Shown: positions 8,507 to 17,872, numbered from the stretch's first letter. The stretch: DNA of 64,000 nucleotides from Bacteroides congonensis (GCF_900130125.1 NZ_FQXY01000011.1:1244748-1308747), one strand, 5' to 3'. Notes: generated by a model not told the origin, from the letters alone. Translations and numbers: made by a program.

Positions 8507-9823
8507 TTATTGTTGTTTGGCGTAAAGCATGACTTTATAGCCTGCTTTCAGCTTCACTTTCACGGTTCGGAACTTCTTGGCGAGATAGCCGGACGTTCCT
8601 TGCAGCAACCCCCTTGTCACGTCCATAGCCACCTGCTGCCCGGCACTCCGTGCAAAGGAAATGCTTGTGCCCAGCCCGCTGCCGATATTCGCCATAGCTT
8701 CGTTGAATGCTTCCTGCTCCATAGAGGACGGTACGGAAAGCCCCTTTTGCCCGTCCGTATCGAACACGGCGAGTTCCACCGGGATGATGTTGCCCGCATA
8801 CTCAATCGAGGACACCTGTATGTCGAGCCGTTCGCCCTGCACCTTTGCCGTTCCCGCCACAAGGGTATTCTTCGGCACGACTATGTTTCCCGCCTGCATG
8901 GGTTCGAGCAGCCGGAGTTTCACCGCCTGCCCGTCCGTCAGGGTTTGGTCTTGGTGGATGCAGGCGGCTACCGTGTTCTTTCCCATAGCGTAGCCCGTGC
9001 CTACCGCCGTGTTGAAGCCGTAGTTTCGTGGCTGGCTGTAAGCCCGGATGAAGTCGGCATCGCTCATGGGCTGCTGCAATCCCGATACGGTCGTTTCCCG
9101 GATTGCCTGCACCGCCACCGCATCCGGCTTGCGGTCAATGCCGCCCGTTACCGGGACTTGTGCGACTTGTCCCTGCCCGCTGTTCATGTACTTTGCCGCC
9201 AGTTCGTAAGACTTTTCCAAGAGTGTCATTTGGTCGTCAGCCGTAGGCGTGGCGTTCTGCTGTTGTTGTAGTCTGTCGGTCAGTTCCGCCACCTGCCGCT
9301 TCAAGTCCTCTTTTTCCTCGTCCACAGGGGGCGTTTCGTAGAACGTGCTTAACTGGCGGTTGATGTCCCGGTAAGCGTTTGCCGAAGAAACACCGCCGCC
9401 CCTTTGGGGATGCACATCTTCTTCCGGCATCAGGTCGATTTCCGCTTGCGGTTCTTCCGTTTCATCGTCCCCCGTGAAACCGAAGTCCTGCAAGGATTGT
9501 ATCTTGTCCTGTTGTTTGCGGCTTATCATCGCTTGTTCGTATGCCTTTTGCTTGTCGGCTATAATCCCGTCCTCTGCGGGCAGGGGTATGTCGGCGTTGA
9601 AGCCGCCCACGCTTTCCACATTCACGTCCTCTTTGCCGGAGGGGGCGAATATCAGGTACATGCACCCGGCAAAGGCAAGGAACATCAGCGGGAAGACTAT
9701 CATTTTCCTGCGCTGCTGTACCTGTTGGGGTGTCAGTTCCCGTTTGGGTTTATCTTCCTTTTTCGGCTTCCCGTCCGTCTGCGGTACGGTCGTGCCGTTC
9801 TCATTCTTCTGTACTTCGTCCAT
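8507..9823 (-). CDS. traM: Conjugative transposon protein TraM (VirB10-like)
   Basis: A 438-residue protein with a charged cytoplasmic start, one membrane segment at about residues 42-60 (MIVFPLMFLAFAGCMYLIF), a proline- and glutamine-rich coiled region (DLKRQVAELTDRLQQQQ) and a C-terminal domain with FNTAVGTGYAMGKNTVAACIHQ and VKLRLLEPMQAG. This arrangement fits the VirB10-like subunit that spans the periplasm and links inner and outer membrane parts of the transfer channel. Its start overlaps the end of traL. Confidence 0.9.
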   Translation of the reverse strand: MDEVQKNENGTTVPQTDGKPKKEDKPKRELTPQQVQQRRKMIVFPLMFLAFAGCMYLIFAPSGKEDVNVESVGGFNADIPLPAEDGIIADKQKAYEQAMISRKQQDKIQSLQDFGFTGDDETEEPQAEIDLMPEEDVHPQRGGGVSSANAYRDINRQLSTFYETPPVDEEKEDLKRQVAELTDRLQQQQNATPTADDQMTLLEKSYELAAKYMNSGQGQVAQVPVTGGIDRKPDAVAVQAIRETTVSGLQQPMSDADFIRAYSQPRNYGFNTAVGTGYAMGKNTVAACIHQDQTLTDGQAVKLRLLEPMQAGNIVVPKNTLVAGTAKVQGERLDIQVSSIEYAGNIIPVELAVFDTDGQKGLSVPSSMEQEAFNEAMANIGSGLGTSISFARSAGQQVAMDVTRGLLQGTSGYLAKKFRTVKVKLKAGYKVMLYAKQQ

Positions 9824-10097
9824 ATTCCGGTCTGTTTAAGGGGTTGATACTGTTGATTGTGTCATTGCCTTGCAATGGCAGTTGTCTGATATGTTCTATT
9901 TGCAGCCGCCTGCCGTCTCGTTTCCCGATATTGTAGATTGATGAAACGGTGATGTAGATAGACAAGCCGCCGAAAAAGAAGAACATCACAAGGATAACCG
10001 CCAGCCTTTTGCCCGGCGTAATCCGTCCGCACATTCGGCGCAGGCAGTCGTCCGCCCAGTCCTGCACCTTTTCGATGTAGTTTCGTTTTCTCTCCAT
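9801..10097 (-). CDS. traL: Conjugal transfer protein TraL (DUF3989)
   Basis: A 98-residue protein with a basic start, a single membrane segment (RLAVILVMFFFFGGLSIYI, residues about 30-48) and a short soluble tail. It matches the TraL/DUF3989 family by size and position between traK and traM, overlapping traM by 23 bases. It is probably an inner-membrane accessory part of the transfer channel; its exact role is not known. Confidence 0.85.
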   Translation of the reverse strand: MERKRNYIEKVQDWADDCLRRMCGRITPGKRLAVILVMFFFFGGLSIYITVSSIYNIGKRDGRRLQIEHIRQLPLQGNDTINSINPLNRPEYGRSTEE

Positions 10098-10101
10098 AAG
10101 G

Positions 10102-10725
10102 CTATCTCTTGACGGTTTGCAAATCCTTGTTCTCGGTAATGGTGAACGCTTCGATGATGAAGCCGTGCGGGTTGTTGTCGCTCCGTGTGGCGTTGAGCAA
10201 CCGGCACGAGGTCACAAGGCTGCGCACCGTCAGGCTGCTTTCCCGGACAATCAACTGGCGGGCGTAGGTGTTTACCTTGTAGGGGTACTGGTCGAAGTCG
10301 CATTTCACGCTGTCAATCTCCACCGTCTGCGTGACGTTTCCGGAAATCACCCGGTTGTAGTAACCCTTTTCCGCCAAGTCTTTGTAATAGTTGAAGGCGG
10401 TCTTGTCGGCGAGAAACAACGAGCGTTTGATGTTGCTTTCGATAGCCCCCTTGTCAGGTGATAAGGTGAAGAAAAGTTCGTGGAAACGCCGCACGTGCGA
10501 TTTGGCTTCCACGGGTCTGTTCTGTGCCATGTCTTGCGAGAGTGCCAACATCAGGCTTTTGCCGTTGTCGAGGACGTATATCTTCTGCCGCTGCTTTTCG
10601 GCGAAGCTGTACGAGTTCCACACGGCAAAGCCCGTCACCAGTGCGCACAGGCAGATGAATACCAGTGCGAAGAGCCGGATTTGCCGGAAACTCGTTTCTA
10701 TGTTCGTTAATGACTTAAATTCCAT
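10102..10725 (-). CDS. traK: Conjugative transposon protein TraK (VirB8-like)
   Basis: A 207-residue inner-membrane protein with a short cytoplasmic start (MEFKSLTNIETSFRQIR), one membrane segment at about 17-36 and a periplasmic domain with VLDNGKSLMLALSQD, HELFFTLSPDK and DNNPHGFIIEAF. It is the TraK protein and is generally considered VirB8-like, a nucleation factor of the transfer channel. It lies 4 bases before traL. Confidence 0.9.
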   Translation of the reverse strand: MEFKSLTNIETSFRQIRLFALVFICLCALVTGFAVWNSYSFAEKQRQKIYVLDNGKSLMLALSQDMAQNRPVEAKSHVRRFHELFFTLSPDKGAIESNIKRSLFLADKTAFNYYKDLAEKGYYNRVISGNVTQTVEIDSVKCDFDQYPYKVNTYARQLIVRESSLTVRSLVTSCRLLNATRSDNNPHGFIIEAFTITENKDLQTVKR

Positions 10726-10748
10726 ATCCTTTAAAAATTTGATGTTGT

Positions 10749-11750
10749 TTATTTGAGTAGTTTTCCCGATACCTTTCCACCGACTGCGCCAACCGCAGCC
10801 CCGGCGACCGACCCGGCTTTCGACACGTTGCGGTTATAGGCGGACATACCGCCAGCCGACACAATCCAGCTTGCCACCGTTGGAATGGTGAAATAGCCCA
10901 CGATGCCGATAATCATAAAGATTACATACACGGTGCTGCTCCCGTCTGGGATGAAATTCGGGTCTGAAAGTTCCTGAATGTCCTTTTGGAGCATCAGCGT
11001 TTGTATGCGTGCCAGCACGCTGCTGAACAAGTCCGATACGGGCAACCACAGGTAAATGGAGATATAGCGTGAAATCCACTGGGTCAGCGTGCTTTGGAAA
11101 CCGTCATAGACGGAAATCGCAAACGCCAGCGGACCCAGTATGCTTAACACGATTAGGAAGAACGTGCGCAGCGTGTCGATAATCAGCCCCGCCGCCTGAA
11201 AGAGCATTTCCAGTAACTCCCTGAACCAGTCCCGGACGGACTTCTTGATATTGTAAGCCGCCCTGTCCATGTACATACCCGTCATAGTCACCATGTCGGA
11301 GGGCGACCAGCCCAGTTCTTCCAGTTGTCGGTCAAATTCCTCGTCCGATGCGAGGTAAGCCGTTTCGGGGCTTCGCATCAGGGCTTCATATTCCAGTCGG
11401 TCTTTCTGCGCCCGGTACTCGTTCATGTCGAAAGTCTGCGTTTCCATAAGCTGGTTGCACCCTTTCACCACTGGCGACAGCACCGTGTTGATAGTCCCCA
11501 ACACGAATGTTGGAAAAAACATGATACACAGCCCCAGCGCAAAGGGACGCAGGAGCGGGTACACGTCTATGGGTTCGGCACGTGCGAGCGACTGCCACAC
11601 TTTGGCGGCTACGTAGAACAAAGCCCCCAGTCCGGCTATCCCTTTGGCTACCCCCGTCATGTTGCTGCACAAGGGCATCATTTCATCGTACAGCACCCGC
11701 AGCACTTGGTGCAGGTTGTCAAAATCCACTGCTGCTAATAACATAGGCAT
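10749..11750 (-). CDS. traJ: Conjugative transposon protein TraJ (VirB6-like)
   Basis: A 333-residue polytopic membrane protein with several hydrophobic segments, for example GIAGLGALFYVAAKVWQ and PFALGLCIMFFPTFVLGTIN, and a glycine-rich C-terminus. Conserved TraJ motifs include FDNLHQVLRVLYDEMMPLC at the start and YLWLPVSDLFSSVLARIQ. It is thought to be the VirB6-like inner-membrane part of the channel. It lies 23 bases before traK. Confidence 0.9.
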   Translation of the reverse strand: MPMLLAAVDFDNLHQVLRVLYDEMMPLCSNMTGVAKGIAGLGALFYVAAKVWQSLARAEPIDVYPLLRPFALGLCIMFFPTFVLGTINTVLSPVVKGCNQLMETQTFDMNEYRAQKDRLEYEALMRSPETAYLASDEEFDRQLEELGWSPSDMVTMTGMYMDRAAYNIKKSVRDWFRELLEMLFQAAGLIIDTLRTFFLIVLSILGPLAFAISVYDGFQSTLTQWISRYISIYLWLPVSDLFSSVLARIQTLMLQKDIQELSDPNFIPDGSSTVYVIFMIIGIVGYFTIPTVASWIVSAGGMSAYNRNVSKAGSVAGAAVGAVGGKVSGKLLK

Positions 11751-11763
11751 ACCGGTTTATATG

Positions 11764-12390
11764 TTACCAGTAGCGTTCATCCGCCGAGCCGTAGAGAGCC
11801 AGCACCCGGTCGGTGTCGTTCTTCTTCTTTGCCCGCAGGTAGGACACGGATATGTTCTTGCGGGTGTAGTAGTTCACGAGGTTGCGGTAGTTGAGCAAAC
11901 TTCGATAAGCGTTGTCGATGATTGCCAGCCGTTCGGCATCCGTCAGCGACATACCCGTGATGTTCACTACATTTTTCAAGTCCTGCAACACGTCCGAACT
12001 TTCCGACATCAGTTTGGCATAGCCGAACGATATTGCGGAAAGTTCGTCAGGCGTGAAATTCGGGTCTGCCAGCATGTTTTGGAAGTTGCGCACGTAGATT
12101 TCGGAGATTTCCGCCACCAGTTCAATGGACTTCTTCACCTTGACACCGCCCTTAACCACGTCATGCACCGCTTTGAGCGCATCGTAATATTTTTTACCCT
12201 GCTGGAAAATCTTCTGCGCTTCCATGAAGCCGTCCAGCGTGTTCTTAGCTGTGGTGGAAGTCTGCACTATCTGCTTGGTGGTGTTGATGATACCCTGTGC
12301 CAAGTTGCCGGGGTCTGACACCACCCACTGTGCGGATGCCTTGCCGATGAAGCAAAGGCATACCGCCATAAGGAGAATTGTTTTCTTCAT
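11764..12390 (-). CDS. traI: Conjugal transfer protein TraI (DUF4141, VirB5-like position)
   Basis: A 208-residue exported protein with a signal peptide (cleavage near GKASA-QWVVSDPG) and a helical body (IINTTKQIVQTSTTAKNTL). The C-terminus YYTRKNISVSYLRAKKK, followed by YGSADERYW, is typical of DUF4141. It lies between traG and traJ, where VirB5-like proteins are found in other systems. No DUF3876 gene follows traG here, unlike in element 2. Confidence 0.85.
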   Translation of the reverse strand: MKKTILLMAVCLCFIGKASAQWVVSDPGNLAQGIINTTKQIVQTSTTAKNTLDGFMEAQKIFQQGKKYYDALKAVHDVVKGGVKVKKSIELVAEISEIYVRNFQNMLADPNFTPDELSAISFGYAKLMSESSDVLQDLKNVVNITGMSLTDAERLAIIDNAYRSLLNYRNLVNYYTRKNISVSYLRAKKKNDTDRVLALYGSADERYW

Positions 12391-12401
12391 GTTCCTAATT
12401 T

Positions 12402-14915
12402 TTAAGTTGTTGATGATTGGGGATTACGTTTGCTTTCCGCAAGCCGCTTGATAGCCAGTTCAAGGTTGCCGCCCAGCTTCTCGGCGAGGGCGAACAGTTC
12501 CATTTTTTCGCTTTCCTCTGTCGTGAACGTGTAATATTCTTCCAACGAAACTTCCGTGGCATATACCGCCGACTGCGTGCCGCCCAGCGAGAAGAAAACT
12601 TCCTTGTACTTCCGTCCGGGGTGGTTCGCCATGTTGATAGACAATATTTGCGAACGCTCCTTGTCGGTCAGTCCGAGCAGGTTTTGTATGCTGTCGAACT
12701 TGTTCAGGTATTTTCGCTGGTCTAACAAGATTTTGCAGTCCGAGTTATTGATGATACTCTCTTTCACTATGGGCGAGGAAATAATATCTTCCACTTCCTG
12801 CGTTACCACAATCGCTTCCCCGAAATACTTCCTGACGGTTTTGTACAAATATTTTATGTAGTCCGCCATATTCGCCGATGCAATCGCTTTCCACGCTTCT
12901 TCAATTAGTATTAACTTCCTTATTCCCTTTAACTTGCGCATCTTGTTGATAAAGGCTTCCATGATGATGATAGTCGTTATCGGGAATAAAATCTTGTGGT
13001 CTTTGATGTTGTCCAATTCAAAGACAATGAAGCGTTTATGCAGCAAATCCAGTTCCTTGTCGGAGTTCAGCAGGTAGTCGTACTCACCGCCACGATAGTA
13101 CGGTTCAAGCACGTTCAGGAAATTGTCGATGTCAAAATCCTTTTCCCTGACATTCTTCTGTTCAAGCTGTCGGCGGTAATCATCCCGGACAAACTCGTAA
13201 AACGTGTTGAAACAGGGTGTTACCGACCTGTCGCCCGTGATACGTTCGATATAGGCACTTACCGCATTGGACAACGCCACTTCTTCCGACCGCTTGGGGG
13301 CTTCATCGTCCCGCTTCCATAAAGTAAGGATAAGCGTCTTGATGCTCTCTTTCTTCTCGATGTCAAATACATCGTCCTCGACATAGAACGGGTTGAACGC
13401 TATCGGGTTCTCGTTGGTGTAGGTGAAATAAATCCCGTCCTCGCCGTGCGTGCGGTTGTGGATAAGCTGGGACAGCCCCAAGTAACTGTTACCCGTATCT
13501 ACCAGCAGCACGTGCGCACCCTGCTCGTAATACTGGCGCACCATGTGGTTGGTGAAGAAAGACTTCCCGCTACCGCTCGGCCCAAGTATAAACTTGTTGC
13601 GGTTGGTGGTGATGCCTTTCTTCATGGGCAGGTCTGAAATGTCGATGTGCAGCGGGTGACCGCTTACCCTGTCCACCATTTTGATGCCGAACGGGGAAAG
13701 CGAACTCTTGTAGTTCGTTTCTTCCACGAACAGGCAGAGAGCCTGCCCCAAGAACGTGTAGAAACTTTCCTCTGCGGGGAAGTCCGCCTCGTTGCCGGGT
13801 ATGCCCGCCCAAAAGAGCGTGGGCGTATCGACCGTGTTGTGGCGTGGCTTGCACTCCATTAGTGCAAGCTGGCTTCCCACATCGTTGCGTATGCGTTTGA
13901 GTTCGTCCCTGTCGTCACTCCATGCCATGACGTTGCAGTGGCAACGCACCGAGATAAGCCCCCTGCTATGCGCTTCGTTCAGGTACTCGTCTATCCACTC
14001 CTTGTTCACTTGGTTGGCACGGGAGTAACGGGAGAGCGATTGCATATTCCGGGCGGTCTGCTCGAAGTTCTTCAGGTTTTCGGCGTGGTCGTCTATGAAG
14101 ATGAACTGGTTATAGACGTGGTTACACGACAACAGCACGCCCACCGGGGCGGCAAAACTTAACCTGCAATCGCTTCTGTCAGTGGACAGCTTCTCAAATC
14201 GGCAGTCCGTCCCGACCTTTCCGGGCAAATCTTCCACGTCCGAAAGCGTGTGCAGGCACAGAATATCGTCCCCGACACGCATTTCTTCCGGGTACAGCCC
14301 GATGTCTTTCAGGCAGGTGGTATCTGTCTGCGAGAGCGAGAAGTATTTCTCGATGATGCCCGCCTTTCCGTCCTGCCCGGTGATTTCCGATGCCGCCAGC
14401 CGGGTAAGTGTGACAAACCCGCTGTCGTTCATGATGCGCTCGAACTGCCCGACCGCTTCGATGAACTTTGCCGCCGCTTCCTTGTCGGCTATTTCCTGCG
14501 GAACAATCCTGCCCCGGCAGAGGGTGGAGAAGTCGCTCTGTCGGCGGCTTCTCTCCCTTGTCGTTTTCGTCAGGAACAGGTAGCAGTAATGGTTCAGGAA
14601 CGGGCGTTCATTGAAATGCCGTTCAAAACTCCGGGACAGGAAACTAAGCTCGTCCCTTTCGGTGTCGGGCTGGTAGTTCTCCTTGATGAAGAAGTCCTGC
14701 TTGTGTACTATGGAGTAGTCGGGCAGCACCTTTATAGCCTTGTACCATGCCGAGTGTATGGCTTCGTACTCGGCACTGGTGACGGTGAACAGTTCGGGCA
14801 GTTCCACCCTGAAAGCCACCGTTATGTCTGCATCCTTTGAAATGATGCAGCCGTTCTCCACCGCCAAAAGTGGAAATTTCCTTTCCAGCGTGGTAGCCTT
14901 TAACATATTCCTCAT
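12402..14915 (-). CDS. traG: TraG-family conjugation ATPase (VirB4-like), intact
   Basis: An 837-residue ATPase that powers assembly and operation of the transfer channel. Walker A ILGPSGSGKSFF is near residue 443 and the Walker B region LILIEEAWKAIAS near 680. The start at 14915 (MRNMLKATTLERKFPLL) is chosen because it matches the family N-terminus and overlaps the stop of traF by four bases; a longer frame to 15167 runs through traF in another frame. This copy is complete, unlike the interrupted copy at 55187-60175, with which it is closely similar throughout. Confidence 0.92.
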   Translation of the reverse strand: MRNMLKATTLERKFPLLAVENGCIISKDADITVAFRVELPELFTVTSAEYEAIHSAWYKAIKVLPDYSIVHKQDFFIKENYQPDTERDELSFLSRSFERHFNERPFLNHYCYLFLTKTTRERSRRQSDFSTLCRGRIVPQEIADKEAAAKFIEAVGQFERIMNDSGFVTLTRLAASEITGQDGKAGIIEKYFSLSQTDTTCLKDIGLYPEEMRVGDDILCLHTLSDVEDLPGKVGTDCRFEKLSTDRSDCRLSFAAPVGVLLSCNHVYNQFIFIDDHAENLKNFEQTARNMQSLSRYSRANQVNKEWIDEYLNEAHSRGLISVRCHCNVMAWSDDRDELKRIRNDVGSQLALMECKPRHNTVDTPTLFWAGIPGNEADFPAEESFYTFLGQALCLFVEETNYKSSLSPFGIKMVDRVSGHPLHIDISDLPMKKGITTNRNKFILGPSGSGKSFFTNHMVRQYYEQGAHVLLVDTGNSYLGLSQLIHNRTHGEDGIYFTYTNENPIAFNPFYVEDDVFDIEKKESIKTLILTLWKRDDEAPKRSEEVALSNAVSAYIERITGDRSVTPCFNTFYEFVRDDYRRQLEQKNVREKDFDIDNFLNVLEPYYRGGEYDYLLNSDKELDLLHKRFIVFELDNIKDHKILFPITTIIIMEAFINKMRKLKGIRKLILIEEAWKAIASANMADYIKYLYKTVRKYFGEAIVVTQEVEDIISSPIVKESIINNSDCKILLDQRKYLNKFDSIQNLLGLTDKERSQILSINMANHPGRKYKEVFFSLGGTQSAVYATEVSLEEYYTFTTEESEKMELFALAEKLGGNLELAIKRLAESKRNPQSSTT

Positions 14916-15247
14916 GTTCTTTCTTCCTTTCTTCTTTTGTAGTTGAACAGCCGGGGTATCGCCTTTCGGCTGATAATGAAGCGTGGGTGTCTTTTGCGTG
15001 CGACTGCTTTCATCAGCCCGTGCGTGCCGTACCGTGCGTTGAGCCGGAACGTCTGCCACACGAGCAGCAGCGAAGCCGACACGATGAAACCGATACATAG
15101 CCACTGGTTCACGCCTGCCATGAACAGGACGATGAACACCACGAAGACGGCGAGCAAGCCGCCGCAAAAGATAAAGAGGTACTGGCTTTTCAGCCCCTTG
15201 AACTCCACCGGCTTCCCGATACCCCTGTTTACCGGATATTCAGACAT
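14912..15247 (-). CDS. traF: Conjugal transfer protein TraF (DUF4133, VirB3-like)
   Basis: A 111-residue protein that starts MSEYPVNRGIGKPVEFKGLK and has two neighbouring membrane segments (residues about 26-45 and 50-66), then a basic tail. This is the DUF4133 family, whose size and topology resemble VirB3. Start 15247 matches the homologue at 60498. Its last four bases overlap the start of traG, so both are translationally coupled. Confidence 0.88.
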   Translation of the reverse strand: MSEYPVNRGIGKPVEFKGLKSQYLFIFCGGLLAVFVVFIVLFMAGVNQWLCIGFIVSASLLLVWQTFRLNARYGTHGLMKAVARKRHPRFIISRKAIPRLFNYKRRKEERT

Positions 15248-15257
15248 AGCCGCTGGT

Positions 15258-15554
15258 TTAGAGGAAGAACGACCGCAGGATAGTGGCGGCGACAATCAGG
15301 AAGATGCACGCCCCGAACCAACTGGCGGCGGTCTTTGAGGTGTCGGGGTCGCCGCTCGAAAATTTGTTATATACTTTTACCCCGCCAATCAAGCCGCAGA
15401 CCGCCCCGATTGCGTACACTAATTTTGTTCCGGGGTCGAAATACCCTGTGATTAGGTTCGTGGCTTCGGTGATGCCCGCCTGCCCGTTGCCCTGTGCGTA
15501 GGCACTTACCGCTGCGGCAAGTATAGCCGCCGACAAAAATATTTTCTTTCTCAT
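15258..15554 (-). CDS. traE: Conjugal transfer protein TraE (DUF4134)
   Basis: A 98-residue protein with a signal peptide (ending VSAYA-QGNG), then GITEATNLITGYFDPGTKLVYAIG and two hydrophobic stretches. It belongs to DUF4134. Size, signal peptide and place upstream of traF resemble VirB2-type pilin subunits, which is an inference. It is 10 bases from traF. Confidence 0.85.
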   Translation of the reverse strand: MRKKIFLSAAILAAAVSAYAQGNGQAGITEATNLITGYFDPGTKLVYAIGAVCGLIGGVKVYNKFSSGDPDTSKTAASWFGACIFLIVAATILRSFFL

Positions 15555-15719
15555 TGTGATTTGTTTTTAATGCCGGGCGGCGGGTGGGAAGTCCGCCTTT
15601 CCCGGCTGGTGAATAATTTGAAATTTTAGTGGTCGGGAACATTCCCGTTTGTCTGTTTGGTTTTCAGGTTGCCAATCAACCGTAGTCACGTTGCTTCATA
15701 TTGTTACACATTAATTATA

Positions 15720-16382
15720 TTATAGGAAGTCGTTCATGTCGAACGCTTCGTGTTCCTTGCTTGTATCGCCAGCTTCGGCAGGGACGGCAGCCGTAGCCAG
15801 TTCCGCTTCGTTGCGTCCCAGCAGTTCCGCCACCTTTGCCAGCCCGCCGTTGATGTTCTCCACCATCGCATCGTAGAGGTTCGTCCCCTCAATACTTGCC
15901 AGTGTCCCGGCTGCTTGCCGTTTCTCCGCTTCGGTGGGATTGTCGGCGTTCGCCGTGCGTACCGCTTCGCCCAGTTCGTCAAAGCTCACGCCCGTAGCCC
16001 GCCCGGTATCATCGTCACCGTCCATGTACCCGGCTATTTCCTCGTCCTCGTGGTCGGGTTCGTCATTCTCGTAACCGGGCGTTTCTTCCGCTTCGGCTGC
16101 TGCTCCCGAAATGTTTTCTTCCGGCTGTCCGTCAGCTTTCGGCGCAAAAATAGTATCATTTTCAGCCGCTTGCGGGAGGTGTCCCGATTTGTCCTGCGCT
16201 GTCCCGATTAGTCCGCCCTTGTATCGGCTTTCACCTATTAGTGTGTAGCCTGAAACCCCGTTTCGTGAAAGCGGCGCATCATCCGTTCTGCCCGGTGATG
16301 TCCGGCTGTCCGTGTAGCGATACCACAGCCATAAGGCGATATAGTACACCAAAAGCCCGGTAAGTATGCAATAGATTACCAT
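15720..16382 (-). CDS. traD: TraD-like conjugal transfer protein
   Basis: A 220-residue protein with an N-terminal membrane anchor (VIYCILTGLLVYYIALWLWYR, about 2-20), a long acidic low-complexity middle and a helical C-terminus ending EAFDMNDFL. The counterpart at 60971-61660 shares the anchor type, the helical region NL(Y/F)...(M/L)VE.INGG..(K/R)VAELL and the ending DFDMNDFL. The function is not known; the name follows its position in the tra operon. The segment encoding GTAQDKSGHL contains a four-fold 10-bp repeat (16181-16214), also present in the counterpart. Confidence 0.7.
   Translation of the reverse strand: MVIYCILTGLLVYYIALWLWYRYTDSRTSPGRTDDAPLSRNGVSGYTLIGESRYKGGLIGTAQDKSGHLPQAAENDTIFAPKADGQPEENISGAAAEAEETPGYENDEPDHEDEEIAGYMDGDDDTGRATGVSFDELGEAVRTANADNPTEAEKRQAAGTLASIEGTNLYDAMVENINGGLAKVAELLGRNEAELATAAVPAEAGDTSKEHEAFDMNDFL
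16181..16214 (+). repeat. Four-fold 10-bp GTCC repeat inside traD
   Basis: GTCC occurs at 16181, 16191, 16201 and 16211, exactly one helical turn apart. The first 26 or so bases are the same as those of the repeat at 17873-17906. The counterpart traD of element 2 has the same spacing (61429-61462) although the encoded residues differ. Confidence 0.75.
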
Positions 16383-16384
16383 AG

Positions 16385-16813
16385 TCAGACAGGCTTTTGG
16401 AAGTGGCTTTCGTACAGGGTGTTTATCTCGTCTTGGTACTGCTCGAAGTGGCGCAGCAGAATGTTTTCCACGTAGCTGCTTACCGTCACCTTTCGACCGC
16501 CTATCACCGTCACGATACGCATCAGCTTCTCGTGCGTGGTACGGCTTACATACAAGGGCTGTCGGTCTGCCAGTTCCACTTTCTGAAAGTAGGTTTCCCG
16601 GTAGTCACCCGAACCGCCCTTGCGCTTGCGGTTTGTTGTTTTCTCCACCCGTACCATTTCAGTCTGCCGTCCCTCGTGGGCGGTTCCCGTTTCGCCGCCG
16701 GGCTGCGGTGCATCATCCGGCTGGCTCTCCCGCTTGGCGGGTACGCCCTGCGAGATAAGCTCTTTCATGAAATCCTCGTCTATCTTCGGCATCCCGCCGC
16801 TTTGCTTTGCCAT
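16385..16813 (-). CDS. DUF3408 protein, ribbon-helix-helix-like partner of TraA
   Basis: A 142-residue protein of the DUF3408 family. The N-terminal half is polar and probably disordered; the C-terminal half (YFQKVELADRQPLYVSRTTHE..MRIVTVIGGRKVTVSSYVENILLRHFEQY) has the strand-helix-helix layout of ribbon-helix-helix DNA-binding proteins. It lies 2 bases before traD and 1 base after traA, a ParA-like ATPase. ParA proteins usually pair with such DNA-binding adaptors, so a TraA partner role is a reasonable inference. Confidence 0.8.
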   Translation of the reverse strand: MAKQSGGMPKIDEDFMKELISQGVPAKRESQPDDAPQPGGETGTAHEGRQTEMVRVEKTTNRKRKGGSGDYRETYFQKVELADRQPLYVSRTTHEKLMRIVTVIGGRKVTVSSYVENILLRHFEQYQDEINTLYESHFQKPV

Positions 16814-16814
16814 A

Positions 16815-17597
16815 TCATTGTAATTTGATGTAGTACACTATTTCGGTTATCAGTTCTTCCAAGTTGCTTCCCCTTACCAGCGGGCGGCTGGCGGGAAAGA
16901 GCGTGGAGCGGAACACCGCCTTTTTATCCGCTACCAGTTCCTTTTTGTAGCGTTTGGTATCGGGGATAAAGGTTTTCATTAGCGGCAGTTCCAGTTCCTT
17001 AATGGTTTTGTCATAGGCGGTGTAAAGGTCTGTTTTCTCCCGCCCGTCCACCATGTTCCAAAAGAGGTACAGCCCGGCAAGTCGGCAGGCTTCATTCTTC
17101 ACCAATAGCTTTTGGATAGCCATTGCGAACGACAGGCTGCTTTCCAGCACCACCTTGTCGGCTGAAATGGGGGTGAAGATGTAGTCCATGCCTGCAAGGG
17201 AGTTTATCACGCCCTCGCTGTTCACCGTGCCGGGCAGGTCGAAAAACACAATATCCGGCACGTGTCCGGCGGCTATATGTTCGTCAGCCGTTGCAATCGC
17301 CTTTTCAGGTGAACTGCACAATACCGGGTAGGCTTTCTTCCCCAGCCGGGTAAACTGTTCATACGCCATTCGCTTGTAATCTTCATCCGCCCCGACCTGC
17401 TCGGCATCCCGCTTTCGCATCCCGGCAATGGAGTGTTGCGGGTAGTCGCAATCGACTACCGCCACATCGTAACCTTTGAGGTAGTAGAGGTAACTCGCCG
17501 CCAGCACGGTAAAGGTGGTTTTGCCGACCCCGCCCTTTTGGGTGGAAAAGGCGACATAAAGGGGTGTTTTCTCGTTTTCCATATTGCTTTCGTTCAT
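16815..17597 (-). CDS. traA: TraA, ParA-family ATPase
   Basis: A 260-residue ParA/MinD-type ATPase, first gene of the transfer operon. It has YVAFSTQKGGVGKTTFTVL (deviant Walker A) near residue 20, DVAVVDCDYPQHS and VFFDLPGTVNSEGV. ATG at 17597 or the internal ATG at 17582 could be the start; the first is given. The operon then runs from traA without large gaps to traQ. The 580 bases upstream hold repeats and the oriT-like region. A role in positioning the DNA or channel for transfer is inferred from the family. Confidence 0.88.
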   Translation of the reverse strand: MNESNMENEKTPLYVAFSTQKGGVGKTTFTVLAASYLYYLKGYDVAVVDCDYPQHSIAGMRKRDAEQVGADEDYKRMAYEQFTRLGKKAYPVLCSSPEKAIATADEHIAAGHVPDIVFFDLPGTVNSEGVINSLAGMDYIFTPISADKVVLESSLSFAMAIQKLLVKNEACRLAGLYLFWNMVDGREKTDLYTAYDKTIKELELPLMKTFIPDTKRYKKELVADKKAVFRSTLFPASRPLVRGSNLEELITEIVYYIKLQ

Positions 17598-17620
17598 TAT
17601 TGGTTGATAGATTTATTTAT

Positions 17621-17835
17621 TGCTTTCAATCAATCCAGCCATATAGCTTTCTTTGTTTCCATATTGCAATCTTGAAAGATTGAAAGACTGTTTTATTTCA
17701 ATCTTGTTTTCCAGCTTTCATTCTTTCTTGGAATATTGAAATCCTGCAATCATGCTTTCTTGAAATCATGCTTTCAATCATTCTTTCCTGATTGGAATAT
17801 TTCTTTCAATCTTGCTTTCAATCTTGAAATCCGAT
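17621..17835. repeat. AT-rich cluster of CTTTCAATC-type repeats upstream of traA
   Basis: This stretch contains many copies of CTTTCAATC and GATTGAAAG and close variants (TTTCAATCTTG, TTGAAATC), in both orientations. It codes for nothing I can recognise. A similar cluster lies at the same place in element 2 (62955-63150). It may be a regulatory or replication region, or a binding region for an element protein. Confidence 0.65.
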
Positions 17836-17872
17836 GCAAAAAAAGGGAGAAAAAACGTCCCCTGAAAACCTT

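Noticed and set aside
6408..10756. Many plus-strand open frames opposite the tra operon
   Set aside because: They are shadows of GC-rich tra genes in other frames and contain no recognisable domains; the minus-strand genes are well-known families.
14916..15167. Longer N-terminus of TraG in element 1
   Set aside because: The extension runs in another frame through traF and has no match at the family start; MRNMLK at 14915 matches the second copy and other TraG proteins.
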